9,641 nt of DNA, from positions 1-9,641 of the forward strand of contig PMKG01000371.1 of assembly GCA_003157675.1 (NCBI GenBank), given 5' to 3'. The DNA comes from Acidobacteriota bacterium. Lineage in GTDB: Bacteria; Acidobacteriota; Vicinamibacteria; Vicinamibacterales; Fen-181. The notes beneath the pieces are model-generated. The model was not told the DNA's origin. It made no database searches and worked only from the letters and a program-made list of their open reading frames with translations. Numbering within the stretch: the stretch's first letter is position 1; each line of letters starts with the position of its first letter. The position numbers and the translations under genes were made by a program. Below, piece by piece: positions 6,204 to 9,641 of this stretch.

Positions 6204-6779
6204 TCAGAACGACTCACCCCGGTCTGGTGAGGTCAGGCTCGGAGGCATGGGGGGCGCGACCCCTCGGATTCTCCTGAGCTGTTGCACCGAATGCAGCACC
6301 ACGAGCAGGAAGGTGGCCGTGGCGGCGCACGTCGCGAGGAACGCCGGATCGACTCCTGTTTCCGAGATCGGGCGCGCGGTGAAGTCGCCCGCGATGCCGG
6401 TCCACCAATAGGCGAACAGCCCCACGTCCATGACGACGTGCCCGATCATGCACGGAACGAGAGAGCGGGAGGACCGGGCGATGAGCCCGAGCAGTACCCC
6501 AGCGCCAAACACGATCGGCACCATTCCGACCAGCGCGCCGCTTCGGAACGCGGCACGGCGTGCGGCGTGGGTAAGCCGCGGCGGGCCTCCGCCGCGCGCC
6601 CACCAGACGTAGACGTCGAGGAACGTCACTTCGATCGTCGCACCGAGCGGCACGCCGAAGGCCCGCAGCAAGGGCGGCTAGACATTGGCCGCGATGAGCG
6701 CCACGAGGAAGCCGGAGACGACGGCCCGCACCGAAACAGGCCACCTGGCGAAACGGCTGAGGGGACCTTCTTGCGTCAT
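6204..6779 (-). pseudogene. Decayed CPBP-family intramembrane protease gene
   Basis: The ATG at 6779-6777, 8 bases after AGGAGG, opens a frame that begins like many CPBP (Rce1-like) proteins. At codon 34 there is an in-frame TAG (6680-6678) in the context AANV-stop-PPLLRAFGVP, where relatives usually have tryptophan (TGG). The same frame then continues for 158 codons to the TGA at 6206-6204. In that part the aromatic YVWWARGGGPPR and the last motif, SLVPCMIGHVVMDVG, are clear. However, the middle with the catalytic EExxxR and FxxxH motifs is absent: RRAAFRSG runs straight into the VGMVPIVFGAG helix, a loss of perhaps 70-90 residues. Two independent lesions argue for a dead gene. Readthrough could still give a catalytically inactive membrane protein. 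Confidence 0.75.
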
Positions 6780-6808
6780 CGTCGTCGCCTCCTGCGTTGC
6801 ACGCGACA

Positions 6809-6839
6809 CGCGGGGATCTGTCCCCAGTATTGCCCCGCG
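6809..6839. other. Nested, mutually exclusive stem-loops in the divergent region
   Basis: CGCGGGG (6809-6815) can pair with CCCCGCG (6833-6839). The inner GGGGA (6812-6816) can pair instead with TCCCC (6821-6825) across a TCTG loop. The two pairings share the GGGG and cannot coexist in one strand. The element lies 30-60 bases upstream of the CPBP start, in its probable leader, and over 100 bases upstream of the SQR-like gene. It could be a leader structure or a relic; nothing proves transcription. Confidence 0.3.
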
Positions 6840-6906
6840 AGGTGCCAGCTCCAAGCGGACCGGCCGCGACCGGATCAACAGTGGACTAACGACGTCCGCT
6901 ATCTGC

Positions 6907-6912
6907 CATACT
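6907..6912 (+). promoter_or_regulatory. Possible -10 element of the SQR-like gene
   Basis: CATACT in GCCATACTCATC, 45 bases before the ATG at 6957, would give a leader of about 38 bases. A TGGACT resembling a -35 lies 19 bases upstream, slightly too far for a good sigma-70 promoter. The CATACTC string recurs before two other genes in the window. Confidence 0.35.
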
Positions 6913-6956
6913 CATCATTGGGAACGACCTGAGTCTGACGCGAAGGAGGCCACGCC

Positions 6957-8081
6957 ATGAAGGTCGTGATTGCGGGTGCTGGGTTCGGCGGCTTGGAGAC
7001 GGCCACCTGTCTGAGCGAGGCGCTCGGCAGCGATGTCGACGTGACGCTCGTCGACAAGAACGACAGCTTCGTCATCGGGTACTCGAAGCTCGACGTCATG
7101 TTCGGGCGGACCACCGCCGAGGCGATCCACTGGCCCTACCGCGCGTTCGCGAAGGCGGGCGTGACGTTCAGGCAGGAAACCATCACCGCGATCGACCCCG
7201 GCGCCAGGCGTGTGACGACCGCCAAGGGGACCTACGATGCCGACGTGCTCGTCGTCGCGCTCGGCGCGGACTACGACGTCTCGGCCACGCCGGGGCTGGT
7301 GGACGGCGGGCACGAGTTCTACTCGGTCGCCGGGGCGGTGAAGCTGCGGGACATCCTGCCGACGTTCCAGGGCGGAACGGTCGTGATCGGCGTGATGACC
7401 CCGCACTACAAGTGCCCGCCCGCGCCGAGCGAGGCCGCCATGCTGATGCACGAGTACCTGACCGGGCGCGGGCTGCGCGGCCGGTCCAGGATCATCATGA
7501 CGACGGCCATGCCCTCGCCGCTCCCGGTCTCGAAGGAAGCCGGCGACGCCATCCTGGCCCGCTTCGAACAACTCGGGATCGAGTGCCACGTGGCCGTGAT
7601 GCCGACGCGGGTCGATGGCGCCGCGCGTCTGTTTCATCTCTCGAACGGCGTCGCGCTCGACTACGACCTCCTGCTCGCGGTCCCGGTGCACGTCGCGCCG
7701 CCCGTGGTCCTCGAGTCCGGGCTGGCGGAGGGTGGCTGGATTCCGGTTGACCGCGCGACACTCAGGACGCGCTTTCCGGACGTCTATGCCATCGGTGACG
7801 TCACGAGCGTCGGCACGCCGCGGGCCGGGACGTTCGCAGAAGGAGCGGGCAGGGTGGTCGCCGCCGAGATCATCGCCCGAAGCCGAGGCGGCGACGTCGC
7901 CCGCTACCAGGGTGATGGTCACTGCTACATCGAATTCGGCGAGAAGGAGCTCGCCGAGATCTCGGTGAACTTCCTCGGCGGCCCGAAACCGACGAGTGAG
8001 TACATCGGGACCACTCCCGAGGGCGCCGCGAGGAAGCGCCTGTTCGGCTCCACCCGCGCGAGTCGGTGGTTCGGGCTGTAG
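6957..8081 (+). CDS. SQR-like FAD-dependent pyridine nucleotide-disulfide oxidoreductase
   Basis: The protein has 374 residues. Start ATG is 8 bases after AAGGAGG. The N-terminal Rossmann motif is GAGFGG (7-12), with the acidic ribose-binding D33 after the second strand. The second FAD contact is DVYAIGDVT (275-283). C153 in YKCPPAPSE lies where SQR and flavocytochrome c sulfide dehydrogenase carry a flavin-proximal cysteine. C323 (GHCYIEFGEKEL) is the candidate partner cysteine. C18 and C210 are the others. The family moves electrons from sulfide or a similar donor, or NADH, to quinone or a cytochrome. The two cysteines favour sulfide/persulfide chemistry, but this subgroup is often annotated only as NAD(P)/FAD-dependent oxidoreductase. 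No signal peptide or transmembrane segment; the SQR-type amphipathic C-terminus is short here. It converges on the Rieske/FTR operon with a 15-base gap. Confidence 0.88.
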   Translation: MKVVIAGAGFGGLETATCLSEALGSDVDVTLVDKNDSFVIGYSKLDVMFGRTTAEAIHWPYRAFAKAGVTFRQETITAIDPGARRVTTAKGTYDADVLVVALGADYDVSATPGLVDGGHEFYSVAGAVKLRDILPTFQGGTVVIGVMTPHYKCPPAPSEAAMLMHEYLTGRGLRGRSRIIMTTAMPSPLPVSKEAGDAILARFEQLGIECHVAVMPTRVDGAARLFHLSNGVALDYDLLLAVPVHVAPPVVLESGLAEGGWIPVDRATLRTRFPDVYAIGDVTSVGTPRAGTFAEGAGRVVAAEIIARSRGGDVARYQGDGHCYIEFGEKELAEISVNFLGGPKPTSEYIGTTPEGAARKRLFGSTRASRWFGL

Positions 8082-8096
8082 GGCCGACCCGGGAAG

Positions 8097-8492
8097 CTAC
8101 ACCTCGACGGAAACCCATCCGGCTTCCACTGTCGTCTTGTAAACGCCGATCGACTCGGTTCGGATGTGCTGCATCAACATGCCGACGTTCTGGAGATAGG
8201 CGCCCAGTCTCTGCGGAGGAGCCTCGTCGCCCAGGTGCGCGGGCACCGGCCCCGCGAGCGATTCTCCCGTCGTGACGTCGAACCGGGCGCAGTGCATGGG
8301 GCAGGTGAGGACCGTTCCGTCCAGTGTGCCCATGTCGAGCGGTCCGTTCATGTGCCCGCAACGGCGATCGACGGCATGAAAGGTCCCGCCGCAATTGCAG
8401 ATCACGATCTCGCGGCCGTTGACCTCGACGGCCTTCATGCCCCCCGGCGCCACGTCATCGGTCCTGATGACTCGGACGACACGGTTACTCAA
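8097..8492 (-). CDS. Rieske [2Fe-2S] ferredoxin-like protein, last gene of the redox operon
   Basis: The protein has 131 residues. Cluster ligands are C45-G-H47 and C64-P-M-H67, the C-x-H...C-x2-H Rieske pattern. The bc1-type disulfide cysteines are absent (G50 and M66 occupy those places). Extra cysteines C32, C34 and C68 lie nearby. After the cluster domain, an insert of about 25 residues (AHLGDEAPPQRLGAYLQNVGMLMQHI) precedes the final strands (GVYKTTVEAGWVSVEV), unusual for a small Rieske ferredoxin. The start is a TTG at 8492-8490 inside the end of the FTR gene. It is preferred over the ATG at codon 19 because the first beta strand (VVRVIRTDDVAPGG) lies before that ATG, and because AAGGAG sits 7 bases upstream of the TTG. 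It overlaps the FTR gene by 8 bases, so translation is probably coupled. Soluble and cytosolic. Confidence 0.88.
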   Translation of the reverse strand: MSNRVVRVIRTDDVAPGGMKAVEVNGREIVICNCGGTFHAVDRRCGHMNGPLDMGTLDGTVLTCPMHCARFDVTTGESLAGPVPAHLGDEAPPQRLGAYLQNVGMLMQHIRTESIGVYKTTVEAGWVSVEV

Positions 8493-8820
8493 GGCCCAGC
8501 TCCTTCACCGACACTTGCGGCAGGCTGTCGGGGTCCGTCACGTCCTTGTGGACGAACAACCCGCACCAGCAGCGTTTCATCGCGTCGAAATGCGCCCGGT
8601 GGAACGGAATGCACGGACAGACGATGCGCATGTTGCGCGTGCGGTCGGGCGTCAACGGCTGACAAGGGCAGAAGGGGGTGCCGTGCTTGTCTTCGAGCGT
8701 CACCTCCTGCTCGAGCAGGAAGTCCATCAGCTCCGCGTCCGGCGTGAACTTGTAGCCGAGTGGATCGACGACCTTGCTGTAGAAGAAGTGGAGCGACTGC
8801 TTTCTGGATTCGATGCTCAT
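8485..8820 (-). CDS. Ferredoxin-thioredoxin reductase catalytic chain-like protein
   Basis: The protein has 111 residues, the usual size of the FTR catalytic (beta) chain. All six motif cysteines are present as C51-P-C53, C68-P-C70 and C84-W-C86. In plant FTR four of these hold a [4Fe-4S] cluster and two form the redox disulfide beside it, taking two one-electron steps to reduce a dithiol partner. The flanks PFCPCQP and CPCIPFHR..FDAMKRCWCGLFVHKDV match the family. Spacings (14 and 13 residues) resemble bacterial and archaeal forms rather than the plant X16/X8 pattern. The histidine of plant CHC is tryptophan here. No variable (alpha) chain gene is near. It starts 11 bases after the glutaredoxin stop and overlaps the next Rieske gene. 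The ATG at 8820-8818 follows GAGG. Likely partner: the adjacent glutaredoxin. Confidence 0.92.
   Translation of the reverse strand: MSIESRKQSLHFFYSKVVDPLGYKFTPDAELMDFLLEQEVTLEDKHGTPFCPCQPLTPDRTRNMRIVCPCIPFHRAHFDAMKRCWCGLFVHKDVTDPDSLPQVSVKELGLE
8500..8505 (-). promoter_or_regulatory. Ribosome site deciding the TTG start of the downstream Rieske gene
   Basis: AAGGAG on the minus strand, inside the last codons of the FTR gene, lies 7 bases before the TTG at 8492-8490. The optimal spacing and the need for the first Rieske strand support TTG initiation coupled to FTR translation. Confidence 0.6.
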
Positions 8821-8831
8821 GTCGGGCCGCC

Positions 8832-9077
8832 TCACAGCCCCAGGAGTTTCGAGTAGCGGTCGGGTTGGTAGCCCACGACCACGGTGTCGTCGATCCGGAC
8901 GAACGGGAAGCCGCTTGCCCCCTCCGCGTCGAGTTCCTTCATGATCCTCGCCTGCGTCGCGCCGTCGGCGAGGTCGTAATCGGTGAATTCGAACGGGATG
9001 TTGTGTTCGGTGAAGAACTTCTTGGTCTTCCTGCACCACGGGCAGGTCGACAGGGTGTACATCGTGACCTTCTTCAT
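8832..9077 (-). CDS. Glutaredoxin-like dithiol protein (CPWC)
   Basis: The protein has 81 residues, a minimal thioredoxin fold of the NrdH/glutaredoxin type. The first strand VTMYTLS leads to the active site C12-P-W-C15, a dithiol motif that can reduce protein disulfides. The cis-proline is P58 (SGFPFVRID), followed by the last strand and VVGYQPDRY, close to the GF/GY turn of the family. The usual glutathione-binding TVP is replaced by GFP, so reliance on glutathione is doubtful; reduction by the adjacent FTR-like protein is a natural alternative. Start ATG 9077-9075 follows a GAGGGGG ribosome site. It begins 12 bases after the first Rieske stop and ends 11 bases before the FTR start, so all are one transcript. 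Cytosolic. Confidence 0.92.
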   Translation of the reverse strand: MKKVTMYTLSTCPWCRKTKKFFTEHNIPFEFTDYDLADGATQARIMKELDAEGASGFPFVRIDDTVVVGYQPDRYSKLLGL

Positions 9078-9089
9078 GGCGACCCCCTC

Positions 9090-9395
9090 TCAGTCGAGTT
9101 CGACAAACAGCCTGCCCTCCTCGGTCTTGACGCGGTAGACCGCGAGGCCGATTTCCGGGGCATCGAGGAACCGGCCGCTCCTCACGTCGAAGCGCCAGTC
9201 GTGGCACGGACAGGTGAGGGTGTGACCGTCGAGGCTGCCCATGAAGAGCGGGCAGGCCATGTGCGCGCACGTCCCGGACACCGCGTAGACGGTGCCGCCG
9301 ACGCGTGCGACGACGACGTTGACGCCGAGCGGATATGCGGGCGCCATGGCGCCGTCGGCCAATGCCGTTTCCTCCATCACGGGGATCCAGCTCAT
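9090..9395 (-). CDS. Rieske [2Fe-2S] protein with bc1-type extra cysteines, first gene of the redox operon
   Basis: The protein has 101 residues, the size of a bacterial Rieske ferredoxin. Ligands are C43-A-H45 and C62-P-C-H65. Unlike most Rieske ferredoxins it also has C48 and C64, the positions that form the disulfide in cytochrome bc1 Rieske proteins (CTHLGC...CPCHG pattern). That bridge usually stabilises the cluster and goes with higher potential. Here it might itself be a thiol-redox target of the neighbouring glutaredoxin. There is no TAT signal or membrane anchor, so it is soluble and not a bc1 subunit. ATG 9395-9393; the nearest ribosome site is AAAGGA about 10 bases upstream, rather distant. 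It is 12 bases from the glutaredoxin gene, so this is the promoter-proximal gene of the operon. Confidence 0.9.
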   Translation of the reverse strand: MSWIPVMEETALADGAMAPAYPLGVNVVVARVGGTVYAVSGTCAHMACPLFMGSLDGHTLTCPCHDWRFDVRSGRFLDAPEIGLAVYRVKTEEGRLFVELD

Positions 9396-9418
9396 CGATT
9401 CTCAGTCCTTTCCCTCAT

Positions 9419-9430
9419 CGGACCAGTCCG
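9419..9430. promoter_or_regulatory. Inverted repeat upstream of the redox operon
   Basis: CGGAC-CA-GTCCG, 5-bp arms with a 2-base spacer, 24 bases before the first Rieske start. In the operon leader it could be an operator or a small hairpin. Arms this short and GC-rich arise by chance fairly often. Confidence 0.25.
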
Positions 9431-9506
9431 CTTGACCTGCTCGATCCTCTCCATCGAGATTGAGCCTATGACCCGCCGCCTGTCCAGTGCCGCGCGCGGA
9501 GGCGGA

Positions 9507-9515
9507 TGCTATACT
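9507..9515 (+). promoter_or_regulatory. Extended -10 promoter reading toward the right edge
   Basis: TGCTATACT contains the TG-N motif joined to TATACT, the best sigma-70 -10 element in the window. Transcription would start near 9522, about 37 bases before the ATG at 9559. No good -35 is present, which is normal for extended -10 promoters. Its reverse complement also contains TATAGC, so it could serve the divergent operon, but less well. Confidence 0.45.
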
Positions 9516-9558
9516 TCGCCGCGCCTGACGGCTCCCGTTCTCTCACAAGACGCTGCCC

Positions 9559-9641
9559 ATGGCTGACTCAGCTCGTGATTACCTGATCAGGTAGTACGCG
9601 GTCCGGGGTCCTACTTCCTGCTCGCCGGGGACGCGGTGAAG
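9559..9641 (+). other. Possible start of a gene at the right edge, frame broken
   Basis: An ATG at 9559, about 37 bases after the predicted transcription start, opens MADSARDYLIR and then meets TAG at 9592-9594. A different frame (from about 9594) reads VRGPGSYFLLAGDAVK to the edge, which looks protein-like and hydrophobic. Either a frameshift or base error joins these, or the real start lies beyond the window. There is no good ribosome site before 9559. I do not recognise a family. Confidence 0.25.
9580..9593. promoter_or_regulatory. Perfect 14-bp palindrome near the right edge
   Basis: TACCTGATCAGGTA is fully symmetric with no spacer. It lies about 65-80 bp downstream of the TGCTATACT promoter and overlaps the stop of the broken 9559 frame. 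It could be an operator in a leader if that frame is not translated. Confidence 0.4.

Noticed and set aside
6828..6852. Sigma-54 look-alike CTGGCACCTCGCGGGGC on the minus strand before the CPBP remnant
   Set aside because: The spacing between GG and GC is 11, not 10, and the TT of the -12 element is missing.
6915..7922. 335-residue minus-strand ORF opposite the SQR-like gene
   Set aside because: Asp/Arg/His-rich antisense frame; the plus strand has FAD motifs and a strong ribosome site.
8760..9566. 268-residue plus-strand ORF across the redox operon
   Set aside because: It spans several confirmed minus-strand genes and has no recognisable domain.

Overview
The window is GC-rich bacterial chromosome with strong Shine-Dalgarno sites (AGGAGG, AAGGAGG, GGAGGT) and high-GC codon use. 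The mix is c-di-GMP signalling, tandem universal stress proteins, a PEGA-domain envelope protein, an SQR-like flavoprotein and a Rieske/ferredoxin-thioredoxin-reductase cluster. It would fit Acidobacteriota (for example Vicinamibacteria) or another environmental high-GC phylum. That assignment is inference; there is no rRNA or other marker here. I saw no tRNA, rRNA, CRISPR array, transposase or phage gene.

Layout. 1-1593: a truncated unknown gene runs off the left edge (minus). A 37-residue single-span membrane protein (plus) converges through a hairpin on an exported, low-complexity PEGA-domain protein (minus). The PEGA gene has an excellent candidate sigma-54 promoter. 1594-2038: about 445 bases with no intact gene. 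This stretch holds the sigma-54 site, a repeated CTGAAAT element, a hairpin, the decayed 3' end of a DUF4440/SnoaL-like gene and a perfect 16-bp AT-rich palindrome. 2039-5593: a plus-strand signalling block with a stand-alone receiver, a REC-PAS-GGDEF-EAL protein with both catalytic motifs and the I-site intact, and a tandem universal stress protein 35 bases downstream. 5622-6779: an exported unknown protein and a dead CPBP-family membrane protease gene (amber stop plus loss of the catalytic middle), both minus. 6957-8081: an SQR-like FAD oxidoreductase (plus). 8097-9395: a tightly packed minus-strand operon, in transcription order Rieske, glutaredoxin, FTR catalytic chain, Rieske, converging on the oxidoreductase with a 15-base gap. 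9396-9641: a divergent control region with an extended -10 site, a 14-bp palindrome, and the start of a gene that I cannot read as an open frame.

The most interesting unit is the four-gene redox operon. It pairs an FTR catalytic chain having all six motif cysteines with a CPWC glutaredoxin and two different Rieske proteins. No FTR variable subunit, bacterial-type ferredoxin or rubredoxin is encoded in the operon. The arrangement suggests a self-contained electron-to-thiol relay in which a Rieske [2Fe-2S] protein replaces ferredoxin as donor to FTR. The neighbouring SQR-like enzyme keeps two candidate redox cysteines and could link the relay to sulfide, persulfide or quinone chemistry. That functional reading is inference from gene order and motifs.
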